DNA from: Acidobacteriota bacterium
GTDB lineage: Bacteria; Acidobacteriota; Terriglobia; Terriglobales; Acidobacteriaceae
Length of the DNA: 64,000 bases
Direction: 5' to 3'
Assembly: GCA_003225055.1 (NCBI GenBank)
Contig: QIAU01000134.1
Span: 1-64,000 of the forward strand
The notes under the pieces are model-generated. The model was not told the DNA's origin, did not search any database, and saw only the letters and a list, made by a program, of their open reading frames with translations. The first letter of the stretch is position 1. Each line of letters opens with the position of its first letter. Both the position numbers and the translations under genes were made by a program. Below, piece after piece: positions 51,245 through 59,724 of the stretch.

Positions 51245-53584
51245 TCAGGCAGCGCTGTGATCGGTTACCTTTTCCGCACTCGGCAGGCGCTGTTCGGGCC
51301 GTATGTCACAAAGTTGCGAAATGAGATCGCCCGCCCAGCGGTACACGTTCTGTTCTTTTACCACCTGCCGCAACCGCCGCATGCGGGCGCTCCGCTGCGC
51401 CGGGTCCATCTCTAGGCAGTACCGAATAGCTTCCGAGGTCTGCTCGGTGTTATACGGATTAACCACCACCGCATCCCGCAGCTCTCGCGAGGCGCCGGCA
51501 AATTGACTGAGCACCAGCATTCCCTGCTCGTCGTCCCGGCTCGCCACGAATTCCTTCGCTACCAGGTTCATTCCATCATGTAAGGATGTAACCAGACACA
51601 AGTCCGTTGCTCGATAAAATCGTCGGACTTCCTGATGGCTATGCTGGCGCTTCAGAAAGACGATCGGCTTCCATTTGCCGGTTTGAAAACGCCAGTTGAT
51701 GCGTTCGGCCTCAGCTTCCACTTCGTTGAGCAGGTCGTAATAGCGTTTGATATGGGTCCGGCTGGGCGCGGCCACCTGGATGAAGGAAAATTGCCCGCGA
51801 TACACCGCGTATTTCTCCAGGAATCGCTCAATGGCCGCAAATCGCTCCAGGATTCCCTTGGTGTAGTCAACACGGTCCACCCCCACACCCAGAAAAAGAG
51901 CCTCCACACCCAGCTCTCTCAGAACCGCCGCCCGGACCGCGCTGTTGTCTTGTTCGTCTTCCACGGCAATTCTGCCGGCATCCTCAAAAACCACGCTGAT
52001 AGGAAACGGCTTGACGTAGGTCAGGTGCCCTTTCCGGTTCACGGCCGAGTGCTCCCGATCCAGCCGGCACTCCAGCGCGCGGTCCACGGTTTCGAGGAAG
52101 TTGTCACAGTGGGATTGAATGTGGAAGCCGATCAAATCAGCTCCCAGCAGCCCATCCAGCAGTTCACTCTGCCAAGGGCAGATACCGAATGCCTCCGGAT
52201 TGGGCCACGGAATATGCCAGAAAATTGCCACCCTGGCTTCCGGCCGCTTTTGCTTTATCAAACGCGGTAGCAGGGCAAAGTGGTAATCTTGCACCAGGAT
52301 CACTGGATACTCAGTGTCGGCCATCGCCTCCAATGCCGCCGCGCAAAATTTCTCGTTGGCCTTGCGGTAAGCCTCCCAATCTCCCGCTCGAAAAATGGGG
52401 CGCGTGTGCGCGATATGGCACAGCGGCCACAACCCTTCGTTGGAAAACCCGAAGTAGTAACCCTCTTCTTCTTCTTTAGTCAGCCACACGCGTCGTAACG
52501 TGTATTTGTGCTCTTCCGGTGGCACTCGCAATGAATCGTTGGCATCCACTACTTCGCGATCCGCATCTCCGCTGCCGTGCGCTACCCAGGTCCCGTCACA
52601 CGCTCTGAGGATAGGCTCCATCGCAGTAACCAACCCGCTCGGGGGGATTACTACCTCCAGGGACTTTCCTTTTCGCAAATGCTGGTAAGGCTCACGATTG
52701 GATACTACAAACAGCCGTGAACCTTTCAGCTTGTTGCGCACGTGGACCGACAGTCTCTCCGCCGTCCATAGCGATTCTCCTGCTTCCCGGAGTTGCGCTT
52801 CCTGTTCTGCCGCAGCCCGCGCCGCTTCCAGGCTAGCCGCCAGGTTGGTCACCTCTTTGGTGAGCGGTCGGAATAGCTCCAAGTCCGTATGCTCCGGCCT
52901 GGGTACAGTTCTCCCTGTCCGCAGCGATCGAATCCATTGTGCCGTCTTCGCAATCGGACCTTCCACGCTGAGCCGGATAATGACCAGCGTGATCAGGACA
53001 ATGAACGCGCCTTCGGCAAGCACCCGAAGAAAACTGTCCCGCCAAACCCGCTCGCCTCGAGTCTCAATGTACGAGGTGTCGTGAACAATGGCTAAAGCAC
53101 CCGTCACTTTCTCGTTTACATGGAGGGGCAGCGCATAGACGTGCACGGGCGTGGAACCGAGCTTCACAAAATCCCCGCGCCCCCCATTGCTGACAATCGC
53201 CTCTTTAACCACCGAAATCTGGCTCATGAGCTCGGCAGGAATGGCGGAAGAGGCTGCTAGCACCTCGCTGTGATCGCCGTAGATGGCTACCCCGGTTAGG
53301 TGTTCGCGGTTTCCAAACCGTTCCACGATGCGTTGCAAAGGTTTGTGTGATCTCCTCTCCAGAAGAGGCTCGACACTATCCTGCAGACTCTCTGCCAGGA
53401 CTTCGGCGCGCTTGGACAGATCCCGCTTCAGACCCCGTTTCTCTACGGCCACCTGGTGGTACGAGAAGAGCAGCGACACTCCAGCCACGGCAATAATCAG
53501 CGAGACGATTAGCCGAACACTCAAGAAGCGCACCAGACTCTCCCCCGGAACTGCCTTCGCTGGGTAAGATGGAGGCCCGATCAT
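51245..53584 (-). CDS. otsA: Membrane sensor-HAMP-trehalose-6-phosphate synthase fusion
   Basis: 779 residues. N-terminal membrane helix (LSVRLIVSLIIAVAGVSLLFSY), an extracytoplasmic segment of about 140 residues, a second helix (FLRVLAEGAFIVLITLVIIRLS), a HAMP-like linker, and a coiled coil, then a complete GT20 domain from about 290: RLFVVSNREPY, VQDYHFALLPRLI, FWHIPWPNPEAF, VGVDRVDYTKG and DGMNLVAKEFVA. The synthase makes trehalose-6-phosphate from NDP-glucose and glucose-6-phosphate. Attachment to a receptor-like module suggests direct control by an external signal. No phosphatase OtsB domain is seen. ATG 53584 is preferred to a TTG at 53632. Confidence 0.88.
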   Translation of the reverse strand: MIGPPSYPAKAVPGESLVRFLSVRLIVSLIIAVAGVSLLFSYHQVAVEKRGLKRDLSKRAEVLAESLQDSVEPLLERRSHKPLQRIVERFGNREHLTGVAIYGDHSEVLAASSAIPAELMSQISVVKEAIVSNGGRGDFVKLGSTPVHVYALPLHVNEKVTGALAIVHDTSYIETRGERVWRDSFLRVLAEGAFIVLITLVIIRLSVEGPIAKTAQWIRSLRTGRTVPRPEHTDLELFRPLTKEVTNLAASLEAARAAAEQEAQLREAGESLWTAERLSVHVRNKLKGSRLFVVSNREPYQHLRKGKSLEVVIPPSGLVTAMEPILRACDGTWVAHGSGDADREVVDANDSLRVPPEEHKYTLRRVWLTKEEEEGYYFGFSNEGLWPLCHIAHTRPIFRAGDWEAYRKANEKFCAAALEAMADTEYPVILVQDYHFALLPRLIKQKRPEARVAIFWHIPWPNPEAFGICPWQSELLDGLLGADLIGFHIQSHCDNFLETVDRALECRLDREHSAVNRKGHLTYVKPFPISVVFEDAGRIAVEDEQDNSAVRAAVLRELGVEALFLGVGVDRVDYTKGILERFAAIERFLEKYAVYRGQFSFIQVAAPSRTHIKRYYDLLNEVEAEAERINWRFQTGKWKPIVFLKRQHSHQEVRRFYRATDLCLVTSLHDGMNLVAKEFVASRDDEQGMLVLSQFAGASRELRDAVVVNPYNTEQTSEAIRYCLEMDPAQRSARMRRLRQVVKEQNVYRWAGDLISQLCDIRPEQRLPSAEKVTDHSAA

Positions 53585-54048
53585 AGCCCTGGCTTTGGAT
53601 ATTAGTTTCACTCGGAAGGTCACTGCCAGCAATTACGACTGGGTTTTGAAACGAAAGATGAAGCAGCCAGGCAGACTACCGGCGCGACCCAGTCCCTTTT
53701 CTCTGCTCTTCACGCGGGCCCCATCTCCTTCGCCTATAAAGGAAAACGTATAGCGCGGGCCGACCCCCGTCCATACCGTGAGGACTGTATTTTGGCCTTC
53801 AGAGCCTGTCTATTCAGGGCCTTGCGGCCCGCGAAACCTCATGAAAATCGTCGAGAGTCAGGACACAATGGGAAAGGACTTGGGAGCGGCGAGGTCGAAG
53901 TTTCAATGGAGCAGTTGAGGCTGTGAGCCTGTCTGACCCGGAGCGTGCGTGGTGAGACCACGTTGTGGTTTGATTTGTTGCCTTCCAGGGCCATACTGAT
54001 GTTTATACCTAATGAAGCAATCTAAGACAAGGCAAAATCACGCCTTAT
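53585..54048. other. Non-coding region upstream of the trehalose operon
   Basis: About 460 nt. It should contain the trehalose operon promoter, which I cannot place with confidence. No gene or RNA is supported. The right end borders an IS-type hairpin. Confidence 0.4.
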
Positions 54049-54447
54049 ATCCCCAGCCCTAAAGGGCGGGGCTTTACGGCGCTTCTCGGTAATGCTCCAC
54101 TCGCTGAGCCGCAGTATGATTGCAGCGTCGCGTACATCTTCGTCTTCGGCTTTCTTCACCACATCGTTGCCTTCCTTGATGATGCCCTCCATTCCCTTGC
54201 ATTTCTCCCCTTTCAGCTTCTCGCCTAGGTTTTCAAAAATCCGTTCTATGCGCCCGGCCTGCTGCTTCGTTATTTCGAGGTGCTCGTTCAGCGCACTTCC
54301 CAGCTGTTCTGAAGAAACTTCGCTGATCATCTTGGGAAACGCCTTGCTGATCTGATGCTCCGCATCATACAGATCCCTGAGTTCTTCCACGTAGAGTTCA
54401 CGCAGTGATCTCGCTTTCACCTTCGGCCTCCTATAAAGATTTTCCAA
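54022..54447 (-). pseudogene. YciF/DUF892 ferritin-like protein, truncated
   Basis: ATG 54447 opens SLRELYVEELRDLYDAEHQI and LNEHLEITKQQAGRIERIF, typical of YciE/YciF proteins. After DEDVRDAA the frame shifts: the expected AAQRVEHY occurs one base away at about 54110-54090, then homology ends at an IS-type hairpin. The last third, with the remaining iron-site residues, is absent. The residual 141-residue product ends in unrelated residues (RKAPPFRAGDIRRDF) read from the IS end. Stress-related family. Confidence 0.7.
54049..54085 (-). mobile_element. Solo IS200/IS605-type right end
   Basis: On the minus strand the sequence GCCCC-GCCC-TTTA-GGGC-TGGGG has the same layout as the hairpin at 251-273 after the TnpB gene, but the inner stem is GCCC/GGGC instead of TAGC/GCTA, so both bases of each pair changed together. 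It directly follows the point where the yciF-like gene loses homology. No transposase is present, so it is a solo end or a non-autonomous derivative. Confidence 0.5.
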
Positions 54448-55100
54448 AATCAGATGGTGAACCGCGTTAGCTCATTACTCGAAAGATGGCCAAAAAGGCG
54501 AGAGGCAGGAGCCAGCTGCTTAATGGGTAGCCGGCGCCTGCCCGGGTGGTGGGTATCTGAGGGCAACTTTCACTTTGCGAAGACAAAGATAGAGGGGTGA
54601 CCGGCCTTCAACAATCCTGCCGAGTCTGTAGTTAGCGGTAAGAGTTTCTGTACCTGCATCCAAGAACATGCTGAAGGGCAGCCTGGAACTCGGTATGAAC
54701 GACTAAGGTGCTTTGCTCCTGGCTGAGGCACAGACGTCCACTCCTGTTCCCGATTGCTGCACCTAGCCAAGCCGTCATTTTCTGGATTCCGAGCTGGCGA
54801 GGAACATTACCTCTTGCGCATCAACTCGCCAATCCAGAAGGGGCTGTAGACGCCCCGCGGAATTCACTGTAGGAAGCTCCACTAACCATTTCGTTGCTTC
54901 GTTGCCTCATGCCCGAATCACATTCAGGGGCTGCCTTGCTGACCCGCAAAGCCGGGCTTTCACTGGGGCATCCCGCCTCAAGTGAGTCTTCACAATGGTG
55001 TTACAGCAACATATCGGGTGAACTACGGGGTGCACCGGATGGACCGAGAACACCAGTCATCCTACTCTGCGTTCATAAGTTAGCGGGCCGCACTTAGACC
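54448..55100. other. Non-coding region between truncated yciF and the sigma factor gene
   Basis: About 650 nt with no supported gene; short frames have random composition and lack ribosome binding sites. Some small GC-rich palindromes exist, but no clear RNA or promoter. Confidence 0.45.
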
Positions 55101-55130
55101 CTGGGAACGCACCGACTGGGAACGCACCGA
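55101..55130. repeat. 15-bp tandem duplication just upstream of the sigma factor start
   Basis: CTGGGAACGCACCGA occurs twice in a row, ending 13 nt before the GTG start and immediately before the AAAGGAGAGG ribosome binding site. GGGAAC resembles the -35 element GGAAC used by many ECF sigma factors, but no -10 follows at the right distance. Confidence 0.6.
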
Positions 55131-55142
55131 AAGGAGAGGCTA

Positions 55143-55925
55143 GTGAACCCCGAACTCAACACCACCGCACAATACGAGTCGGATCTTGACCTGGTTCGGA
55201 AAGCTCAACGAGGAGATGCTGACGCCTTTGCCGCGCTCTTCTATGCGCATCGCCCGCGAGTCTACTCGCTCTGCCTGCGCATGACCAACAACACCGCTGA
55301 GGCCGAAGATCTGGCCCAGGACGCTTTCTTGCAAGTCTTCCGCAAGCTGTCCACGTTTCGCGGCGACTCTGCACTGTCGACCTGGCTTTATCGCGTAGCC
55401 GTCAATACCGTCCTCATGCATTTTCGCAAAAAGGGCCTCCGCCAGATCTCGCTCGACGAATCCAGCAACCAGGACACCCGCCTGGTAAAGCGTGAATATG
55501 GAACCGCCGACGAGCGTCTCGCCGGCTCCGTCGATCGCATCGCCCTGGCGCGAGCCATGCAGGAACTCCCCGCCGGCTATCGCACCATCTTCTTGCTTCA
55601 TGAAATCAAGGGCTATGAGCACCAGGAAATCGCCCGCATTCTCCGTTGCTCAGTTGGGAACTCCAAATCCCAGCTCCATAAGGCCAAGCTCAAGATGCGG
55701 GAGTTGCTTGGATATCACGACGAAGGGATCGAGAAGACACCGGTGCAAAAAAAGAAGATCAAACAGCGCCACCCGGAAACGGACAACTATGCTGTCCAGG
55801 AAGAGGCGCACCTCCCTGCTGCCTGGGATTCCATGGATATGAATGAGGATCTCGCAGATAAGCAGCCGGTTACCTTCCCCCTTGGCGACAGTGCTTCTCA
55901 GCTCTGGGCGGAAACCAGTTTGTAG
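55143..55925 (+). CDS. ECF-type RNA polymerase sigma factor
   Basis: 260 residues. Region 2: AEAEDLAQDAFLQVFRKLSTF and LSTWLYRVAVNTVLMHFRKK; region 4: ARAMQELPAGYRTIFLLHEI with GYEHQEIARILRCSVGNSKS. A C-terminal extension of about 70 residues (KKKIKQRHPETDNY onward) is unusual and acidic at the end. GTG 55143 has AAAGGAGAGG upstream. No anti-sigma gene follows; the next genes encode a nucleotidyltransferase and polysaccharide enzymes it may control. A dead ECF/anti-sigma pair is at 61 kb. Confidence 0.9.
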   Translation: MNPELNTTAQYESDLDLVRKAQRGDADAFAALFYAHRPRVYSLCLRMTNNTAEAEDLAQDAFLQVFRKLSTFRGDSALSTWLYRVAVNTVLMHFRKKGLRQISLDESSNQDTRLVKREYGTADERLAGSVDRIALARAMQELPAGYRTIFLLHEIKGYEHQEIARILRCSVGNSKSQLHKAKLKMRELLGYHDEGIEKTPVQKKKIKQRHPETDNYAVQEEAHLPAAWDSMDMNEDLADKQPVTFPLGDSASQLWAETSL

Positions 55926-56082
55926 ATGCTCGTGAATCGGTTGGGCGAGTCAGAACCTGGGCTCGCCCGACGTCGCGGGCTTGATGGGACGGAAGAATTC
56001 TTAATGGCATCACGAACGGCACACCGGCTGGATCCGAAGATCCTCGGTGTTACCTTTGTAGTCTGCGGGACCGAGGTCATTT

Positions 56083-57141
56083 GTGGAACTGGGCGCGATC
56101 ATCATCACCGGGAATAATCAGCCGAAAAACTCCGGCCAGATTTCGCGTAGCAACGGTACGCGCAGTACGCGCAACCCTTCAACACTTTCCGCCAGCAGCT
56201 ACCCGATCGCCTTTTGGGATCTCTTGGGCCACAGCGTCCTCGAGCGCACGATTGAACGTCTTCGTCGTTTCGGCGTCGAGCTCATATCCGTTTTCAACAA
56301 CCAGGAATCGGTAGCCAGCATTTCGCACGGCGAGCCCTGGGAAAAAGCTGTCATCGAACATGCCCGCAACGGCGTCGAGCGCATTCTACTGATCACCTTG
56401 GGTGCCTACAGCGAGTTTCATGTTGACGACCTCATGCGTTTCCACATCGAGAACGCCTGCCGCGTGACCAACGTCTCGGACGGGCAGGAGCCGCTCGGCA
56501 TCACCCTGGTGGAATCCAAGTGTGTCGCGAATCACAATACTCCGCTCCGAAACCGTCTCACGGCATTAGTCTCGTGCTCCTGCAATTACGAGTACACGGG
56601 GTTTCTGAATCGCCTCGCCAGTCCCGCCGATTACCGCCAACTCGTGCAGGACGCTCTTGCCGGGCACTGTGACATTAAGCCTATAGGAAAAGAGATTCAG
56701 CCGGGCATATGGATTGCCGAGTGTGTTCGCATCCCACGCTCGGTCCGCGTGCTCGGCCCCTGTTATGTTGGCGCCCATACCAGGATCCGCCCGGGAGCTT
56801 TGATCTGCCCCGGTACTGCCCTGGAACGCCAATGCGAGATTGATTGCGGAACCATTGTGGAAAATTCCACGATCCTTCCGAGCACCTATCTCGGACCAGG
56901 CCTGCACGTCTCGCATTCCTTGATCAGCGGCAGTCGCCTGATTCACCTTTACCGCAATCTCGATGTGGAGCTGGGGGACACCGGATTGCTGGGCTGGACC
57001 CAGAATCCCGCATCCTTGCGGGTGCTTGCCGCTCTTGGTTCCCTGTTTACATTTGCCGGAGCCCCGGGCATGCGGGTGCCAACCCCGTCCAGAGTTCCCG
57101 CAGCTTTAGACTACATTCGCGGCAACGGTTACCTTGGCTAG
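56083..57141 (+). CDS. Nucleotidyltransferase-like protein with left-handed beta-helix
   Basis: 352 residues. The N-terminal half is Rossmann-like (FWDLLGHSVLERTIERLRRFG, then SVFNNQESV), as in sugar nucleotidyltransferases, though the usual G-x-G-T-R-L loop is not clear (GAIIITGNNQ). The C-terminal half has hexapeptide repeats: GPCYVGAHTRIRPGALICPG and CGTIVENSTILPSTYLGPG. It could activate a sugar for surface polysaccharide. GTG 56083 start; 157 nt after the sigma gene. Confidence 0.72.
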   Translation: MELGAIIITGNNQPKNSGQISRSNGTRSTRNPSTLSASSYPIAFWDLLGHSVLERTIERLRRFGVELISVFNNQESVASISHGEPWEKAVIEHARNGVERILLITLGAYSEFHVDDLMRFHIENACRVTNVSDGQEPLGITLVESKCVANHNTPLRNRLTALVSCSCNYEYTGFLNRLASPADYRQLVQDALAGHCDIKPIGKEIQPGIWIAECVRIPRSVRVLGPCYVGAHTRIRPGALICPGTALERQCEIDCGTIVENSTILPSTYLGPGLHVSHSLISGSRLIHLYRNLDVELGDTGLLGWTQNPASLRVLAALGSLFTFAGAPGMRVPTPSRVPAALDYIRGNGYLG

Positions 57142-57199
57142 TTGGGCAGGGGCTGCTCGCGCGGGAACGACATCGGCGACAGAGGGAAGGAGAAGTATC

Positions 57200-57577
57200 A
57201 TGCAGCAAGTTTCGGTGGCGGTGAAAGAATTTCCAGATTGCCTGAATGTCGCGGCTTGCCGCGCGTTTCTGGGTGACCTCGACCTTTTGTTGTCGCAATC
57301 CTACCGTCCCCAGATCATTTTTGACCTATCCGATGTCCCCCACATGAACGCAACAGGCATCGACCTGCTCCTGCAATGCATTTCGGAAGTCGCGAATCGG
57401 GATGGCACTCTGAAATTGGCCGCGCCCGCGCCCCAAACCGCTCTCGTCCTGGAGTTGACTCAGTTGAATGAGATCGTCGAGATTTTCAATTCGGTTGAGG
57501 AAGCGATGGCCAGCTTCGGTGTTTACCAAATTCCGCCGCAGCCGGTACGGCCAGAATCGCTGCCCCACGCCGCTTAG
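57200..57577 (+). CDS. STAS-domain protein (anti-anti-sigma type)
   Basis: 125 residues. The STAS core is IIFDLSDVPHMNATGIDLLLQCI, with Thr in the place of the usual phosphorylated Ser (M-N-A-T-G). N-terminus MQQVSVAVKEFPD. ATG 57200 has AAGGAG 8 nt upstream. In partner-switching systems such proteins bind anti-sigma factors; the kinase partner is not nearby. It is located in the polysaccharide gene set, suggesting posttranslational control of it. Confidence 0.85.
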   Translation: MQQVSVAVKEFPDCLNVAACRAFLGDLDLLLSQSYRPQIIFDLSDVPHMNATGIDLLLQCISEVANRDGTLKLAAPAPQTALVLELTQLNEIVEIFNSVEEAMASFGVYQIPPQPVRPESLPHAA

Positions 57578-57627
57578 AGGCAGTCCCCGCACTGGGAACT
57601 CAGCAATTGCGCGCTCCGTCTGTTGAA

Positions 57628-58113
57628 ATGGAGAATTTATCGGTGCATCGTTGGACCCTGCACATTTCGGCGACGTTGTTGGCCGCTCTGTTACTCACGC
57701 CCGAGCTGGCACCGGCCGTGCCTAGCCAGCAATCGGATCCAGCCACCACGCCGCCACAATCTGCCGAACCGGCAAATCAAAAGCAAGAAAAGCAAAACGC
57801 CCCGCGGTCGGCCAACCCGGCGCCGTTGCCGGACGCGCCCAGTGCTCAGTCAACTGCGGCCGACCAGAACCAAAATAATAATAACGACAACTCACCCCAG
57901 CAGGCCCCCGAAGGTACGGCTGCCGCCCAAGTTGCAAAAACTAAGGGTGGGGCCGCTTCCAGGCCCGCAGGTGCCGCAATCGCGCCCGCCAAGCAGCGCC
58001 GAACGCGATCGCTGCTCATTAAGATGGGGGTCATCACCGGTGCCGGCGTTGCCCTAGGTTCGGTCTACGCCCTGACCCACGGGAGCCCGGCGCGGCCTCC
58101 GGGGGCGCACTGA
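57628..58113 (+). CDS. Pro/Gln/Ala-rich membrane-anchored or secreted protein
   Basis: 161 residues. A hydrophobic N-terminal segment (ISATLLAALLLTPELAPA) acts as signal or anchor; then a low-complexity region rich in Pro, Gln, Ala and Asn (about 35-110) and a C-terminal membrane helix (MGVITGAGVALGSVYAL). Probably spans the periplasm. No family. ATG 57628 is preferred to the TTG at 57607. Confidence 0.55.
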   Translation: MENLSVHRWTLHISATLLAALLLTPELAPAVPSQQSDPATTPPQSAEPANQKQEKQNAPRSANPAPLPDAPSAQSTAADQNQNNNNDNSPQQAPEGTAAAQVAKTKGGAASRPAGAAIAPAKQRRTRSLLIKMGVITGAGVALGSVYALTHGSPARPPGAH

Positions 58114-58165
58114 GTTTCTGTCGTCATCCAATCCAGGCGTAAGAAACCAGGCGTAAGAAATCGGC

Positions 58166-58873
58166 ATGCTATCCAATTCGAAACCGCTCGTCATCAGCTT
58201 CTCGGGAATCGACGGCGCTGGCAAAAGCACGCAGATTGACCGCCTGCATGCCCGCCTGTCGCAGGCGGGCGCATCCGTGACCCGGTTGACGTTCTGGGAC
58301 GATGTCGCCTTCCTGTCCCGGTTCCGTGCTGCTGTGAGCCAAAGATTTCTCGGAGGCGAACAGGGCATCGGTGTTCCGGGAAAGCCGGTTGCGCGCAACG
58401 ACAAGAATGATCGCCGTTGGTATCTCACCTTGGCGCGCTCGCCGCTCTACTTGTTTGACGTCCTGAGTCTTCGTCGTGTCGTGGCTCGGGCCCACGCCGC
58501 CAAGCCCGATGTCATCGTCTTTGACAGATACATCTATGACCAACTGGCCCACGTGCCTGACTGCTGGATCGGACGGTGGTACGTTCGATGGCTCCTTTGG
58601 CTTGCACCAAGACCCGACATTGCCTACCTGCTAGATGTCTGCCCGGAAGCCGCGCTCGAGAGAAAGCCGGAGTATCCCTTGAATTTCCTGCACCGCTACC
58701 GAAATTCATACTTTGAGCTGCGTTCGATGGCGCCGGAACTGGTCGTGATTTCCTCCCTGGACGTCGATTCTGTCGAGCGCACCATATGGGAAGAATTCCA
58801 GGGTCGCTTTTTAGCACAGCGACAAATACTCAGGGGTCGCGCCGTATCCCGTGCGCAGCGCAGCATCGCCTGA
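58166..58873 (+). CDS. Thymidylate kinase-like P-loop kinase
   Basis: 235 residues. Walker A FSGIDGAGKSTQIDRL near the N-terminus, DRYIYDQL (the DRY motif) near 117 and a C-terminal helical region. It differs from housekeeping Tmk in the middle part and in its setting among glycosyltransferases, where such proteins are thought to phosphorylate sugars or polyprenols (inference). 52 nt after the anchored protein gene. Confidence 0.78.
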   Translation: MLSNSKPLVISFSGIDGAGKSTQIDRLHARLSQAGASVTRLTFWDDVAFLSRFRAAVSQRFLGGEQGIGVPGKPVARNDKNDRRWYLTLARSPLYLFDVLSLRRVVARAHAAKPDVIVFDRYIYDQLAHVPDCWIGRWYVRWLLWLAPRPDIAYLLDVCPEAALERKPEYPLNFLHRYRNSYFELRSMAPELVVISSLDVDSVERTIWEEFQGRFLAQRQILRGRAVSRAQRSIA

Positions 58874-58986
58874 GTACCCTGCTCAAACGCAGCGATTACA
58901 GAAACTTAGGACGACCCTTCACGAGACAACATCTCGTCCACCCAGCCCATCCAAAAGCAGCAATCCCTAAAAGCGGTGGATCAGTT

Positions 58987-59724
58987 ATGCAGTCAAACGA
59001 CTCGGTTGGCAAGTTCGCTCTTGCCATTCCTACCCTAAACGAAGGGGGAAATATTGAACCGCTCATCGACCGGATCCGGACCGCTCTCGATCCACTCCCC
59101 ATTGCATATGAACTGATCGTAGTCGATGACGGCAGCACCGACGGTACACGTGAGATCGTCTCAGCCTGCGCCGACAGCGACCCTCGCATCAAGCTCCTGG
59201 TACGCAAGAACCAGAAGGGACTGGCTGGCGCAGTGATTCACGGCTGGCGTCACACGGATGCTGATTTCCTGGGAGTGATGGATGCCGACCTGCAACATCC
59301 TCCCGAAGTTCTCCCTGCTTTGCTGCGGGCAATTCAGCAAGGCAACGACATCGCCATCGGCAGCCGTTACACAAAGGCAACCCGCGTTGATGGGTGGGGT
59401 CCACTTCGCCAGTGGGTTTCTCGCCTGAGCACCTGGGCTACTCTTCCCTTCCAGAAAAACGGGGTGCGCGTCAAAGACCCCATGTCCGGATTCTTCATTG
59501 TGCGCCGCGAGTGCGTCGATGGAATCGAGTTTCAGACTCAGGGCTTCAAGATTCTTCTCGAAGTCCTGGTCCGCGGCAAAATTCACTCGGCGGCGGAAGT
59601 TCCCTTCCTATTCGGCTTGAGGCACGCCGGCAAAAGCAAAGCAGACGTTAAAGTTGCGTTCCACTACTTTTCATTGCTGGGGAAGCTCTCGCGCGACCTC
59701 ATTTTCAAGCCGGGTCACCAATGA
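58987..59724 (+). CDS. Glycosyltransferase family 2 (polyprenol-phosphate sugar synthase-like)
   Basis: 245 residues. IPTLNEGGNIEPLI, VVDDGSTDGTREI, the DxD-type MDADLQHPPEVL and IGSRYTK are those of DPM1/GT2 enzymes, which transfer a sugar from NDP-sugar to dolichyl or undecaprenyl phosphate. No C-terminal membrane helices. ATG 58987 with GGTGG upstream. Its stop overlaps the next glycosyltransferase start (ATGA). Confidence 0.88.
   Translation: MQSNDSVGKFALAIPTLNEGGNIEPLIDRIRTALDPLPIAYELIVVDDGSTDGTREIVSACADSDPRIKLLVRKNQKGLAGAVIHGWRHTDADFLGVMDADLQHPPEVLPALLRAIQQGNDIAIGSRYTKATRVDGWGPLRQWVSRLSTWATLPFQKNGVRVKDPMSGFFIVRRECVDGIEFQTQGFKILLEVLVRGKIHSAAEVPFLFGLRHAGKSKADVKVAFHYFSLLGKLSRDLIFKPGHQ

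Noticed and set aside
55926-56117. 63-residue frame directly after the sigma factor
   Set aside because: No ribosome binding site, overlaps the next gene, and no recognisable sequence.
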